Source: Terriglobia bacterium
Lineage (GTDB): Bacteria > Acidobacteriota > Terriglobia > Acidiferrales > UBA7541
Assembly: GCA_020073605.1 (NCBI GenBank)
Contig: JAIQEW010000001.1
Location: forward strand, 460,380-524,379
Reading direction: 5' to 3'
DNA length: 64,000 bases
The first letter of the stretch is position 1. Each line of letters opens with the position of its first letter. The notes under the pieces are model-generated. The model was not told the origin of the DNA and did not search any database. It worked only from the letters and a program-made list of their open reading frames with translations. The position numbers were made by a program, and so were the translations under genes. Shown piece after piece: positions 38,659 through 48,979 of this stretch.

Positions 38659-40869
38659 GTGGCGACAAAGCCGTGGAGCTCAACCGCACCGCCGGGTGAG
38701 TTCCGTCCGTTCGTGGAGGCGGGGGAAAGCGTCCGCGAGTTTACCTTCCGGGCCATCCTGCTGGGCGCCCTGTTCGGTATCCTATTCGGCGCCGTCTCCG
38801 TGTACGTGGGCCTGCGCGCCGGGCTCACTGTTTCGGCGTCCATCCCGATTGCCGTGCTTTCGATCAGCATCCTGCGCGCGTTTGGCCGCTCGACCATCCT
38901 CGAAAACAATCTGGTGCAAACCACGGGTTCCGCCGGAGAATCCGCGGCCGCGGGCGTGATCTTCACGATGCCCGCGCTCATCTTTCTCGGGTTTTCGCTC
39001 AATACGGAGTACTGGCGCATCTTCTTCCTCGCCCTGCTAGGCGGAACGCTCGGTGTGCTGTTCATGATCCCGCTGCGGCGGCAGCTCATCGTGAAGGAGC
39101 ACGGCAATCTTGCGTTTCCTGAAGGCACGGCTTGTGCCGACGTGCTCGTGGCGGGGGAGCGCGGAGGCTCGTTTGCCGGGCGCGTTTTCTGGGGACTGGG
39201 TCTCGGCGGCGTTTACACGTTCTGTATGAACACGCTCGGCCTGTGGCCGGGCCAGCCGGATTACCAGCCGAAGTGGCTGCCCGGCGCGTCGGCGCGCTGC
39301 ACGATCACGTCCGAGTATCTTGGTGTCGGCTACATCATCGGGCCGCGCGTGGCCGGAACTCTATTCGCCGGCGGCGTGATCTCCTGGCTCGTGATGATGC
39401 CCGCGATTCGCTTTTTCGGTTCGCTCGCGCCAGGCGTCGCGCTCTATCCAAGCACAATTCCCATTCCGCAGATGACTCCCGACCAGCTTTGGGGCACTTA
39501 CATCCGGCCGATCGGCGCGGGCGCCGTGGCAGCTTCGGGGCTTATCACGCTGATCAAGACGATGCCGACGATCCTCGCGGCGCTGACCGCGGGATTGAAG
39601 GACGTCCGCGCGAAACAGGCTGCGACGATGCAAGCGATGAGCCGGACCGAACGCGACCTTTCGATGCGCGTTGTGACCGTTGGCTCGGTGGTGATTCTCG
39701 CGATGATCTGGGCGCTTCTGAGGTTTAAGCCGATTCCCGGCGCGCAGACGGGAGCGTTTGCCAATCTGGTGGCGGCGCTGTTTGTCGTCGTGTTCGGTTT
39801 CTTGTTCGTGACGGTCGCCTCGCGCATCAGCGGCCTGATTGGGAACTCGTCGAATCCCATCAGCGGAATGACTATTGCAACGCTGATGGCTACGTGTGCC
39901 GTGTTTCTCGTCGTGCATTGGACGGCTAATTCCTACGCCGTCCTCGCGCTCACGATCGGCGGCTTGGTCTGCATCGCTTCGGCCATTGCGGGCGCGACGT
40001 CACAGGATTTGAAAACGGGCTACCTCGTCGGCGCCACGCCGGCGTACCAGCAGATTGCCCTCGTCATCGGTGTGCTCGTGTCGGCGTTCGCCATCGGCGG
40101 CACGCTGATCCTGATGAACGTCGGCCTCGCCCAGTACAAACCGATCCAGATTCCTCTCGATATCAGCCACCTGCCCACGGGCGTCGAGCGCCAGCAGGAC
40201 AACTACGCGCACGAGGGCAGGACGTACGTCCTGGTGAACGCCATCGGCTCGAGCGAAATCCCCGACGGCAAATATCTCTACGACCCGGCCACGCGCGAGA
40301 TCGAAATTCAGTGGGAGCAGGGAATCGGAAGCGCGAAAGCGGCGGCTCCGCAGGCCCGGCTGATGGCCACGGTGATCAGCGGAATTTTGAACCACCGGCT
40401 GCCGTGGCGTCTCGTCTTTCTGGGAGTCTTCCTCGTGATCGCCATTGAGATTCTCGGCATTCGCTCGCTGCCGTTCGCGGTGGGCTTCTACATTTCCATC
40501 GGCACCACGATGGCGATGTTTGCCGGAGGGCTCGTGCGGTGGCTTGCGGAGCGCGGCGTGGAGAAGAAGAGCGGCGCCGAGAGCGAAGTCAGTCCCGGCT
40601 CGCTTTATTCGAGCGGATTGATTGCCGCGGGCGGCGTCTTCGGCCTGCTCGCCATTATTCTCAACCTGCTGCAGGATCCTGAGTTGAGCAAGGCCGTGCC
40701 GCACTGGCTTGCCGCGTTGCTACGCCTGCCGTGGTCCGGGGGCATGTTCGCATTCGGCCAAAAATTCATGCCCTTCGCGAGCCAGAACCCGTGGCTGGGC
40801 GTCATCCTATTCGTCGCGCTCGCGATTACCTTGTTTGTTTCCGCACGGAAGAAACTGAAGCAGTCGTAA
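38659..40869 (+). CDS. OPT-family oligopeptide transporter
   Basis: This 736-aa polytopic inner-membrane protein has many hydrophobic segments. The start is GTG 38659, because AGGGAGG sits six bases upstream and the frame above it is not conserved-looking. Family features are the N-terminal EFTFRAILLGALFGILFGAV, the NLVQTTGSAGES segment, and a long soluble loop (about residues 490-570, QIPLDISHLPTG...IPDGKYLYDPATREIEIQW) typical of the bacterial branch. It probably imports peptides or metal-peptide conjugates. The loop is predicted periplasmic and the C-terminal half contains further helices. Confidence 0.92.
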   Translation: MATKPWSSTAPPGEFRPFVEAGESVREFTFRAILLGALFGILFGAVSVYVGLRAGLTVSASIPIAVLSISILRAFGRSTILENNLVQTTGSAGESAAAGVIFTMPALIFLGFSLNTEYWRIFFLALLGGTLGVLFMIPLRRQLIVKEHGNLAFPEGTACADVLVAGERGGSFAGRVFWGLGLGGVYTFCMNTLGLWPGQPDYQPKWLPGASARCTITSEYLGVGYIIGPRVAGTLFAGGVISWLVMMPAIRFFGSLAPGVALYPSTIPIPQMTPDQLWGTYIRPIGAGAVAASGLITLIKTMPTILAALTAGLKDVRAKQAATMQAMSRTERDLSMRVVTVGSVVILAMIWALLRFKPIPGAQTGAFANLVAALFVVVFGFLFVTVASRISGLIGNSSNPISGMTIATLMATCAVFLVVHWTANSYAVLALTIGGLVCIASAIAGATSQDLKTGYLVGATPAYQQIALVIGVLVSAFAIGGTLILMNVGLAQYKPIQIPLDISHLPTGVERQQDNYAHEGRTYVLVNAIGSSEIPDGKYLYDPATREIEIQWEQGIGSAKAAAPQARLMATVISGILNHRLPWRLVFLGVFLVIAIEILGIRSLPFAVGFYISIGTTMAMFAGGLVRWLAERGVEKKSGAESEVSPGSLYSSGLIAAGGVFGLLAIILNLLQDPELSKAVPHWLAALLRLPWSGGMFAFGQKFMPFASQNPWLGVILFVALAITLFVSARKKLKQS

Positions 40870-40914
40870 CGCGGGCGGAGGAGGTCCCTCTGTCGCAATA
40901 TTTCTTCGGGACGA

Positions 40915-41925
40915 CTACACTTTTTCGACCGCCGCTTCGCGCAGGAATCGCGCGGCTTCCTCGGGCGGCGTCGGATTGATGTAGAAGCCGGTGCCCCATT
41001 CGAATCCCGCCACCTTGGTCAGCTTCGGCATCATTTCGATGTGCCAGTGGTAGTGATCGTTGATCTCCTCGCCGATGGGCGAAGTGTGGACCACGTAGTT
41101 GTAGGAAGGAAACGCGAGCGTGGCATCGAGGCGCGAGAGAAACTCGCGCAGAACTTTCGCGAGGTTCCCGTAGTACGGCGTGGGCATGTTTTCGAACGCG
41201 GAGCTGTGCTGCCGCGGCAGGATCCACGTCTCGAAGGGAAAGCGCGGCGCGTACGGCGCGAGCGCGATAAAGTGGTCGTCGTTCATGATGACGCGCGATT
41301 CGGTTTCGATCTCCTGCCGGATCATGTCGCAGAAAATGCAGCGTTCCTTTTCGTCGTAATAGCGTTTGGAGCTGTCCACTTCCTCGCGCACGCGCTTCGG
41401 CACGATGGGTAGGGCGATCAACTGCGAATGCGTGTGTTCGAGCGACGCTCCGGCAGGTTCGCCGTGGTTCTTGAACAAAAGGACGTAGCGGAAGCGGCGG
41501 TCGTTCTTGAGGTCGAGCACGCGATCGCGATACGCCCAGAGAACCTCCTCCACCGTTCTGTCCGGGAGCGAAGCGAGCGTTTTCTGATGGTCCGGAGTTT
41601 CGATGATCACTTCATGCGCGCCGACCCCGTTCATGCGGTCGAAGAGTCCTTCGCCTTCGCGGTCCAGCCCGCCTTCAATCCCGAGCGCCGGAAACTTGTT
41701 TGGCACCACGCGCAGCGACCAGCCCGGCGTATTCTTCGCGTTGCCGTTCCGCCCGTACGCGAGAATCTCCGGCGGCGTCTTTCCTTCGTTTCCGGGGCAG
41801 AAGGGGCACATCGCCGTGCCCTTGATCTTCACGCTCTCCCGGATAAAATCCGACGGGCGCTTGGCGCGGTCCGTGGATATGATCACCCAGCGGCCTGTGA
41901 TCGGGTCTCTACGAAGTTCCGGCAA
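40915..41925 (-). CDS. galT: Galactose-1-phosphate uridylyltransferase
   Basis: This 336-aa enzyme exchanges UMP between UDP-glucose and galactose-1-phosphate (Leloir pathway). It has the zinc cysteines CPFCPGN, the nucleophile histidine motif in EHTHSQLIALP and the second metal/histidine segment NDHYHWHIEMMP. The start is TTG 41925, supported by GAGGAGGAAGGG. No galK or galE is adjacent, so it may serve polysaccharide or nucleotide-sugar metabolism more generally. Confidence 0.92.
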   Translation of the reverse strand: MPELRRDPITGRWVIISTDRAKRPSDFIRESVKIKGTAMCPFCPGNEGKTPPEILAYGRNGNAKNTPGWSLRVVPNKFPALGIEGGLDREGEGLFDRMNGVGAHEVIIETPDHQKTLASLPDRTVEEVLWAYRDRVLDLKNDRRFRYVLLFKNHGEPAGASLEHTHSQLIALPIVPKRVREEVDSSKRYYDEKERCIFCDMIRQEIETESRVIMNDDHFIALAPYAPRFPFETWILPRQHSSAFENMPTPYYGNLAKVLREFLSRLDATLAFPSYNYVVHTSPIGEEINDHYHWHIEMMPKLTKVAGFEWGTGFYINPTPPEEAARFLREAAVEKV

Positions 41926-42074
41926 CCCTTCCTCCTCTATTCAGTATGGCCCATTTCGGGACGCGACGCGTATCTAGGGCAATTATCCTACTACGGCGAA
42001 CCCTTGCGGAAAGACTGGCTGCAATCCCAGTACCGTTTTGCGCACCCTTCGGATGCACTCATTCTCCGAATCGG

Positions 42075-42551
42075 CTAATTCAAGTCCGGGATGAACGCTC
42101 CCTTGTGGAGCCGGATTTCCGGGCGCGCCCCGGCGGCTGTTTCGATCGCGAGAACGTCAAAACGAACCGGCGCCGATTCCATCCGCCTGGCGCGAACAAA
42201 CTGCCGGGCCACGCGCGCCAGGTAACGGCGCTTTTCCGCGTTGACGGCTTCTTCAGGCTTCGGCTGTTCCCGCTCCGTTGCCGACCGCGTCTTCACCTCC
42301 ACAAACGCGAGCACCGGCCCGTCGTAACCGATCATGTCGATTTCGCCCTTGATTCCCGGAGAGGTGTAGTTTCGAGCGACGAGCACGTAGCCGTGGCGGC
42401 GGAGATACCAGTAGGCGTACGTTTCGCCTCGAACGCCGGTCTTCCGCGCACGCTTTTTGGCGGACGCTGCCGAAGGATCTCCGGTGTTCGCCTCGGCGAG
42501 ACCCTTGCGGGCCGCAAAATCCAAAATTGCAAACATGAACCGCGCGAGCAC
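42075..42551 (-). CDS. YraN/UPF0102-family nuclease-like protein
   Basis: This 158-aa protein has the PD-(D/E)xK fold of the YraN family. The catalytic pattern is GEIDMIGYDGPVLAFVEVKTR (Asp, Glu-x-Lys), preceded by GVRGETYAYWYLRRHGY. It has a longer N-terminal extension (about 35 residues) than the usual 120-aa family. The start is uncertain (GTG 42551 or ATG 42536). It follows the aminotransferase by 21 bp and is probably in the same operon. The cellular role of the family is not settled. Confidence 0.88.
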   Translation of the reverse strand: MLARFMFAILDFAARKGLAEANTGDPSAASAKKRARKTGVRGETYAYWYLRRHGYVLVARNYTSPGIKGEIDMIGYDGPVLAFVEVKTRSATEREQPKPEEAVNAEKRRYLARVARQFVRARRMESAPVRFDVLAIETAAGARPEIRLHKGAFIPDLN

Positions 42552-42572
42552 GGACGTTCCCAGCCTCCGCGT

Positions 42573-43919
42573 TCAGATTGACCGCTCGGCCTCGCTAATG
42601 CACGCATCGAGCGTGCGTATCGCAAAGTCCGCCTGCTCCTCGTCGATCACGAGCGGCGGAGCGAGCCGGAGTGAGTTTTCTCCCGCGCCAAGAACGAGCA
42701 ATCCCTTGCGGAACGCCGACTGGATGATGCGGTCGCGCAGATCGGGCGCTCGCTCTTTGGTTTTCTGGTCGCGCACGAACTCGATCCCGATCATGAGTCC
42801 CTTGCCGCGAATGTCGCCGACGATCTTGTGCCGTTCGCGCCAGCCGGCCGTCTGGCGGAGGATGAAGTCGCCCATGCGAGCCGCATTGGCAATCGCGCTC
42901 CGTTCGAGCAGGCTGATCGTCGCGAGTGCCGCCGCGATCGACACCGGATTGCCGCCGAACGTGGATGCGTGCGCGCCCGGCTTCCAATCCATCACGTCCA
43001 CTTTCGCGATCATGGCGCACAGCGGCATTCCCGACGCGATTCCCTTCGCCGTGCAAATGATGTCCGGCTCAATCCCGGCGTGGTTCACCGCCCACCATTT
43101 CCCCGTGCGTCCCATTCCCGACTGCACTTCGTCGGCGACGAGCAGGATGCCGTGCTTGCGGCAAATGCGCTCGAGCCCCTTCAGGAATTCCGCCGGGGCC
43201 GCCAGGTATCCGCCCTCGCCCTGAATCGGCTCGACGAATATCGCCGCGATTTCCTCCGGGTCGGCAATCCGCTTGAAGAGGTCGTTTTCGATGTAGCTCA
43301 GCGCATCGGCCGCGGCGTGTTCCGGACGAGTGCCGAACGTGCCGCGATACGTGTTCGGATACGGCGCGTGAAAAACGCCGGCGAGCAGCGGGCCGAAATG
43401 CCTGCGCTGCACGGCCTTGCTGGCCGTGAGTGAAAGCGAGCCCATCGTGCGCCCGTGGAAGCTGCCATGAAACGCGATGAAGATGTCGCGCTTCGTGTGA
43501 TATCGCGCGAGCTTCATGGCCGCCTCGATGGCTTCGGTGCCCGAATTCCCGAAATAGACGCGCTTCGCGCCCTTGCCCGGAGCAATCGAAGCGAGCTTCT
43601 CGGCCAGCTCGACCGTTCCGGAATAGTAGAAATCCGTGCACGACATGTGGATGAGTTCGGCGGCCTGCTTCTGAATCGCAGCGACCACATCCGGATGGCA
43701 ATGTCCCGTGGCGACGACGGCAATACCGGCCGCGAAATCGAGAAAGGTGTTGCCGTCCACGTCCTCCACCACAGCGCCGCGCCCCGCCTTTGCCACCAGC
43801 GGATAGTCGCGCGTGTAGGATGGCGAGACGACCTTATGGTCCCGCTTGACGATCTGCTTCGCCTTCGGACCCGGCAGCGCGGTCACGAGATGCGGCAGTT
43901 TCCTCTCGGCAATTTGCAT
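42573..43919 (-). CDS. Class-III PLP aminotransferase (GABA/acetylornithine type)
   Basis: This 448-aa enzyme of the omega-aminotransferase group has the GSGTEAIE-like phosphate-binding segment (FGNSGTEAIEAAMK), the Asp contacting PLP in VADEVQSGMGRTG and the PLP lysine in CTAKGIASGMPL. GGGAGG upstream of the ATG supports the start. Overall pattern and length fit 4-aminobutyrate or related transaminases rather than ArgD, but the substrate cannot be fixed. It transfers an amino group to 2-oxoglutarate. Confidence 0.9.
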   Translation of the reverse strand: MQIAERKLPHLVTALPGPKAKQIVKRDHKVVSPSYTRDYPLVAKAGRGAVVEDVDGNTFLDFAAGIAVVATGHCHPDVVAAIQKQAAELIHMSCTDFYYSGTVELAEKLASIAPGKGAKRVYFGNSGTEAIEAAMKLARYHTKRDIFIAFHGSFHGRTMGSLSLTASKAVQRRHFGPLLAGVFHAPYPNTYRGTFGTRPEHAAADALSYIENDLFKRIADPEEIAAIFVEPIQGEGGYLAAPAEFLKGLERICRKHGILLVADEVQSGMGRTGKWWAVNHAGIEPDIICTAKGIASGMPLCAMIAKVDVMDWKPGAHASTFGGNPVSIAAALATISLLERSAIANAARMGDFILRQTAGWRERHKIVGDIRGKGLMIGIEFVRDQKTKERAPDLRDRIIQSAFRKGLLVLGAGENSLRLAPPLVIDEEQADFAIRTLDACISEAERSI

Positions 43920-44081
43920 GTTTCCTCCCGGAGTTGCATTCTCTCCGGCGCGCGGACTCGTTCCTGCGTGCGCGTGCCGGGCACATCATCGGGGGAATGG
44001 AGAATTAATCGACGCCGAAAAGGCTCGGGCGTTCTTGCGAAGGCTGGCTGTGAAGCGGGTGCGCGTGTCTGTGGGAAATTC

Positions 44082-45521
44082 TCATTTGTACTTCCAGCGG
44101 ACACTGCCGTCCTTGGTGTCTTCCAGCATGATACCAGAATCGGCGAGTTTCTGCCGGATCTCGTCGGAGCGCTTGAAGTCGCGCCGCTTTTTCGCTGCGT
44201 TGCGCTCCTCGATCAGCGCATCCACTTCCTCGGCGCTCATGCGGGGCTTTTGCGGAGAGAACCCGAGGTTGGCGAGTTTGTCGTCATCCGTGTCCGAAAG
44301 CACCGCAAGGATCGCGTCGAACTTCTCGGTGGCGGCCAGCGCGCGCACGGCGTCCTGTTGCAGGAATTCGCCGCGGTCCATGGCCGTGTTGATGTCTCGC
44401 ACCAGATCGAAGACGGCCGCGAGCGCCATCGCCGTGTTGATGTCGTCCGCAAGGCCTGCGTCGAAATCGCTCTCCGCCTTGTCGATGCGCTTCAGCATCT
44501 CGGCATTCGACCCCGCGGGGAATTGCGACGTCTTCAAGCGCGCCACGAAATTGCGCAGCCGCTCGACCGAGTTGCGCGCCTGCGTGAGCCCGTCTTCGGT
44601 GAAATTCAGCTGGCGCCGGTACGGCACCGAGAGCAGTAGGAAGCGGATCGTCGAAGGCTTGTGGCCGCGCGCGAAAAGATCGCGCAGCGTGTAGAAGTTG
44701 CCGAGCGATTTCGACATCTTCTGCCCTTCGATGATGAGGTGCTCGGCGTGCAGCCAGTTGCGGACGAACTGCTTTCCCGTGGCCGCCTCGCTCTGCGCGA
44801 TTTCGTTCTCGTGGTGAGGGAACGCCAGGTCCACGCCGCCCGTGTGAATGTCCAGCGTGTCGCCTAGATACTTCATGGCCATCGCGGAGCACTCGATGTG
44901 CCACCCGGGACGCCCGGGACCGATCCGCGTTTCCCAGAAATGCTCGCCCGGTTTCGGCGCTTTCCAGAGCGCGAAATCGCGCGCGTCGTCCTTCTCGTAC
45001 TGATCCACATCCACGCGCGCGCCGGCCTTCATTCCGTGCACGTCGATCTTCGAAAGCTTTCCGTATGCGGGAAATTTTGCGATGCGGAAATAGATCGAGC
45101 CGTCGCTTTTGTACGTGAGCCCTTTCTCTTGGAGCCGCTCGATCAGCGCGACCATGTCCTCGATGTGGTCCGTTGCGCGGACGAGTTCCTCGGGCATTTC
45201 GATGTGCAGCGCGTCAATGTCGTGTAGGAACGCCTGGATGTACTTGTCGGTGTACTCGCGGATGCCGATCCCGGCGGCCGCGGCGGATTGGATGATGCGG
45301 TCGTCCACATCCGTCACGTTCATCACCTGAAGCACGCGCAGCCCCTGCGACCGCAGGAACCGCCGCAGGACATCCTGAAACATGAAGGTGCGGAAATTCC
45401 CGATGTGCGCCGAGGCATAGACCGTCGGCCCGCACGTGTAGATGCGCACTTCCCCCGGATGCACCGGGTCGAGCGGCTCGAGGCGGTTGGTCAGCGTGTT
45501 GTGCAGGCGTATCTGAGTCAT
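44082..45521 (-). CDS. cysS: Cysteinyl-tRNA synthetase
   Basis: This 479-aa class-I synthetase has the HIGH motif (ASAHIGNF), KMSKS (KMSKSLGN) and the zinc ligands in YTCGPTVY, WHIECSAMAMKYLG and HTGGVDLAFPHHEN. The C-terminal helical DALR-type domain contains DINTAMALAAVFDLVRDIN. It charges tRNA-Cys. The tail is about 20 residues longer than in E. coli. Confidence 0.97.
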   Translation of the reverse strand: MTQIRLHNTLTNRLEPLDPVHPGEVRIYTCGPTVYASAHIGNFRTFMFQDVLRRFLRSQGLRVLQVMNVTDVDDRIIQSAAAAGIGIREYTDKYIQAFLHDIDALHIEMPEELVRATDHIEDMVALIERLQEKGLTYKSDGSIYFRIAKFPAYGKLSKIDVHGMKAGARVDVDQYEKDDARDFALWKAPKPGEHFWETRIGPGRPGWHIECSAMAMKYLGDTLDIHTGGVDLAFPHHENEIAQSEAATGKQFVRNWLHAEHLIIEGQKMSKSLGNFYTLRDLFARGHKPSTIRFLLLSVPYRRQLNFTEDGLTQARNSVERLRNFVARLKTSQFPAGSNAEMLKRIDKAESDFDAGLADDINTAMALAAVFDLVRDINTAMDRGEFLQQDAVRALAATEKFDAILAVLSDTDDDKLANLGFSPQKPRMSAEEVDALIEERNAAKKRRDFKRSDEIRQKLADSGIMLEDTKDGSVRWKYK

Positions 45522-45597
45522 TCTTGCGCCACGCGCAAAACGGTTATTCTATCTGACGCTTCGCGCCGCAGCAAACGCCCGTTTCCGCCCCTCGCCG

Positions 45598-46599
45598 CTA
45601 CCTCCACCCCGCCGCCATCCGAAGCGCCCAGCCGGGATATTCGGGCGGCAGCGCGCTCACCTCGTCGAGACGCTTCCGCTCTTCCGCCGAAAGCTTGATA
45701 TCGACCGCCTTGAGGTTGTCTTCCAGCTGTTCCTGCGTCTTCGCGCCGATGATCACGCTCGAAACCACCTTCTGATCGAGCAGCCATGCGAGCGCCACTC
45801 GCGCCACCGTCGCGTCATGCGCGTCGGCCACTTCCCGCATCGCTGCGATGCACTTCAGCGCGCGCTCCTTGTCGAGCGGCGGGAAATCGAACTTCGCGCG
45901 GCGCGCTTCCGCGGGCCCTTTTCCCCCGGCGTATTTATCGGAGAGGAATCCGCCCGCCAGCGGGCTCCAAACCATCAAGCCGACATTCTGATCCACGAGC
46001 AGCGGAACCAGCTCTCGTTCCAGATCCCGGCCGGCGATGGAGTAGTAGGCTTGCAGCGAATCGAATCGCGCCCAGCCGCGGCTTTCCGAGATCGCGATTG
46101 CTTTCATGATCTGCCATGCGGCGAGATTCGAGCAGCCGATGTAGCGGACTTTGCCCGAGCGCACCACGGCGTCGAGCGCGCCGAGTGTCTCCTCGAGCGG
46201 CGTGAGCCGGTCGAACGAGTGAATCTGGTAGAGGTCCACGTAGTCCGTGCCCAGGCGCGCGAGGCTCGCGTCGATCGCTTCCAGGATCTGCCGCCGCGAC
46301 AGCCCGATGTCGTTCGGCCCGGGACCCACGCGGCCGGCTACCTTCGTCGCCAGCACCACGCCCTTGCGCCGCGCGCCCAGCGCTTTGCCGAGAATCTTCT
46401 CGGATTCGCCTTCCGAATACACGTTGGCTGTGTCGAAGAAATTGACTCCCGCGTCCAGCACTCGCGCCACGAGGTTGTCGGCTTCGCCCTGCGTCTGGGA
46501 GCCGGCATTGGCCCACATGCCCTTTCCGCCGAATGTCATCGCGCCAAAACAAAGCTCGGAAACCAGAAGACCGGTACGCCCAAGAAATCGGTGGTTCAT
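45598..46599 (-). CDS. Aldo/keto reductase
   Basis: This 333-aa NADPH-dependent oxidoreductase has a TIM barrel. The start is ATG 46599 (MNHRFLGRTGLLVSELCFG) with AAAGGAA upstream. It has the catalytic Asp-Tyr-Lys-His pattern: FFDTANVYSEGESE (Tyr), VLATKV (Lys), YQIHSFD (His). The C-terminal cofactor clamp (SSVIIGAKTQEQLEDNLKA) is present. The substrate is not predictable. Confidence 0.93.
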   Translation of the reverse strand: MNHRFLGRTGLLVSELCFGAMTFGGKGMWANAGSQTQGEADNLVARVLDAGVNFFDTANVYSEGESEKILGKALGARRKGVVLATKVAGRVGPGPNDIGLSRRQILEAIDASLARLGTDYVDLYQIHSFDRLTPLEETLGALDAVVRSGKVRYIGCSNLAAWQIMKAIAISESRGWARFDSLQAYYSIAGRDLERELVPLLVDQNVGLMVWSPLAGGFLSDKYAGGKGPAEARRAKFDFPPLDKERALKCIAAMREVADAHDATVARVALAWLLDQKVVSSVIIGAKTQEQLEDNLKAVDIKLSAEERKRLDEVSALPPEYPGWALRMAAGWR

Positions 46600-46672
46600 C
46601 GGAACATTCCTTTCATCGCAAGAGTATCCGGGTGATTCTAATGGCAAGGGCCGTGCGGCGCAGCCCTTTTGA

Positions 46673-48979
46673 TTAGGGAAGAAGCTGCACGCGGCGGCTG
46701 ACCAGCGTCACGTCGCCCATCTGTGAAGGCGTGGCCGTCAGCGGGCGCGATTGCAGCAAGAACCCGCCTTCGGGCGGCAGCCCGTACGTCATGTCGGCCG
46801 CGGTGACTTCGACCGGCTTCCCAAGAGGCACCGAAAAGCTGATTTCGACGCCGCCGGCCTGCATCGCCGCGCAGGCGTAGACCACCCAGCCGTTCCGGAG
46901 ACTCCTGAACCGCTGCGTCTCGGGTTGCAGGGGCAGTCCGCCCATCCGGACGGACTCTACGTTGGAGTCCGGCGGAAAGAAAACTGCCGCCACCGGCGCG
47001 CCGCGCTCGGATCGCAAAAGCGTCCGATAGGTGCGCCTGTTTTCTCCTTGCGCGACTTCGAGAACAGTGAAAGTCGGAGGAGCGAGATCGAGGTTCGGCG
47101 CTTCCGCCAGGAACGCGGCGTCATTCTCCCACGGGAATGCGCCCCGTTCGGAGAATCGGAAATTGGCCGCCAGCCGGATCGGTTCCGGCAGTCGGCCGGA
47201 TTCCGGCTGAACGATCCATTGCGACATCTCCGAATCCGCGTCTTTCCAGTACTCGATGTTCACGCGCTCGGGCGCCTTCGCGGAGTACGCAGGCACCACG
47301 ATCGCGGCGAACGCGGCCAGCGCGGCCGTCAAAATCGGGATCCACGGCAGTGCGAGCCCCCGCAATCCCCCTGCGCTGCGCAGGTCGGCGCAAATCGGAG
47401 CGAGCGGCGTCAATATCAATCCCACCGCGAGCGCAATCGGCACCAGCCCTCGATTGCCTATCCCGTCGTAAAGCAGGATCGCCGATGCGAATCCCAGAAA
47501 CGCCGAAGCCGCGAGCGGCAAGATCGCCGCCACGGAGGAAGCGGCGCCGTTTTCTCTGCGAGGCAACGTCGCCGGCAATCCGGCCAGGGCGGCAACCCCC
47601 GCGGGAACCAGCACGACGTAGCTGAGTCCCGGCGTCTGCCAGGCGATCACCACGGAGAGCAGCGACCACCACGCCCACACCCCGGTCCACAATCCCCAGA
47701 AGCCCGCGCGCCGGGCGAACAGCATTGCGAGTGCGATCTCGATCGCAATCGCCAGTGACCAGAACGCGATCTCAAGCGGTAGCGGATACGCGACCCAATT
47801 GACCGGAGTTCCGCCTGCCGCGTGTATGAGCCGTGCCAGGAGGAACGCCGCCACCGCCGTGGTGGCCAGGGTCGCAAGCCATCCGATCATTCCCCAGAGA
47901 AACTGTTGCAGCGTCAGGCGATTGTTTCGAAGCATCCATCCAATCTGCAGCAGGAGCAGAATCGCCGTTACCAGGGCCAACCCAAGCGTCCGCCGGGCCT
48001 GCCAGTGAATCATCCATCGTCCGAACACGCTAAAAAAAACCGCTTCCTTCTGCGGCGGGCTTGAAAGATCGGAGTTCGCGAGCGCCACGACCGCGGGCAG
48101 TGCGTTTTCGCCGTGATGTTGCAGGCTCGCGAGGTCCACGTTGGCGGAGTTATCGAGCGGCGTGTGGTAATGCACCTCGTCGCCGATGTACGCGAAGTTG
48201 AGCCCTTCGTAACCCGCGGCCTTGAAGACGGTGAAGTCGGTGTCGTTCGGCAGCTGTTTGTAAACGGTGTAGGCAATCGAGCTGGAGGAAGGACGTGGCG
48301 CGTGCCGCGCGTACAGCCGGACCGCCCAGTCGTTCGCGCCGCCGGTTTCGAACAGCAGGCTTTGGCCCGACGTGCCTCGCGAATCGAGGTTCACGGCCGC
48401 GCGCACTTCCTTGGCCCAGGGGTGCGAGTCAACGAATGCGTGCGCCCCGAGCAGCCCCGCCTCTTCGCCATCGTCGATCAGCAGGATGATCGAATGGCGC
48501 GGAGCTGGAAACGCTTTCAGTGCGCGCGCGATCTCCAGCACAGCGGCGGTGCCCGTGCCATCGTCGGAGTCGCCGGGACCGGCGGGAACGGAATCATAGT
48601 GCGCGGCGAGCAGCACGGCGCTGCCCGGCTCGGTCCCATCCAGCCGCGCGACCACGTTGTTCACCGTCGCGCAATATGCGTACTCCGCACAGTCGAAGGC
48701 GGTCTGGACCTGCGGTTGATACCCCAGCCGCGTCAGCTCATCGACGATCCGCCCGCGCACCGCATCGTTCGCCGGGCTGCCCACGGGATGGGGCGTATCC
48801 GTGCTCAGAATCCGGTGAAGCGTATCCAGCGCCCGCACAGCCGAAAACTCGGTTGCGGGCGCGCTCGCGGGCTTTGGCCGCGGCGGTGCCAGCCCTGCGA
48901 GCGACAGCGCAAAGATCGCGGCCAGAATTGCCGCGCTCGACAGTATTCGGCGCACTCCCGGACTCCTGGGTGAATCCAA
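46673..48979 (-). CDS. M28-family membrane metallopeptidase
   Basis: This 768-aa protein has an N-terminal membrane anchor, then an M28 zinc aminopeptidase domain (about residues 50-320): AAHYDSVPAGPGDSDDGTGT (zinc His and Asp), DDGEEAGLLGAHAF (catalytic Glu-Glu), NLDSRGTSG and YHTPLDNSANVD (second His). About 8-9 transmembrane helices follow and then a beta-rich C-terminal domain. The layout resembles ERMP1-type membrane peptidases. The start is TTG 48979, preceded by AGGAG. Confidence 0.88.
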   Translation of the reverse strand: MDSPRSPGVRRILSSAAILAAIFALSLAGLAPPRPKPASAPATEFSAVRALDTLHRILSTDTPHPVGSPANDAVRGRIVDELTRLGYQPQVQTAFDCAEYAYCATVNNVVARLDGTEPGSAVLLAAHYDSVPAGPGDSDDGTGTAAVLEIARALKAFPAPRHSIILLIDDGEEAGLLGAHAFVDSHPWAKEVRAAVNLDSRGTSGQSLLFETGGANDWAVRLYARHAPRPSSSSIAYTVYKQLPNDTDFTVFKAAGYEGLNFAYIGDEVHYHTPLDNSANVDLASLQHHGENALPAVVALANSDLSSPPQKEAVFFSVFGRWMIHWQARRTLGLALVTAILLLLQIGWMLRNNRLTLQQFLWGMIGWLATLATTAVAAFLLARLIHAAGGTPVNWVAYPLPLEIAFWSLAIAIEIALAMLFARRAGFWGLWTGVWAWWSLLSVVIAWQTPGLSYVVLVPAGVAALAGLPATLPRRENGAASSVAAILPLAASAFLGFASAILLYDGIGNRGLVPIALAVGLILTPLAPICADLRSAGGLRGLALPWIPILTAALAAFAAIVVPAYSAKAPERVNIEYWKDADSEMSQWIVQPESGRLPEPIRLAANFRFSERGAFPWENDAAFLAEAPNLDLAPPTFTVLEVAQGENRRTYRTLLRSERGAPVAAVFFPPDSNVESVRMGGLPLQPETQRFRSLRNGWVVYACAAMQAGGVEISFSVPLGKPVEVTAADMTYGLPPEGGFLLQSRPLTATPSQMGDVTLVSRRVQLLP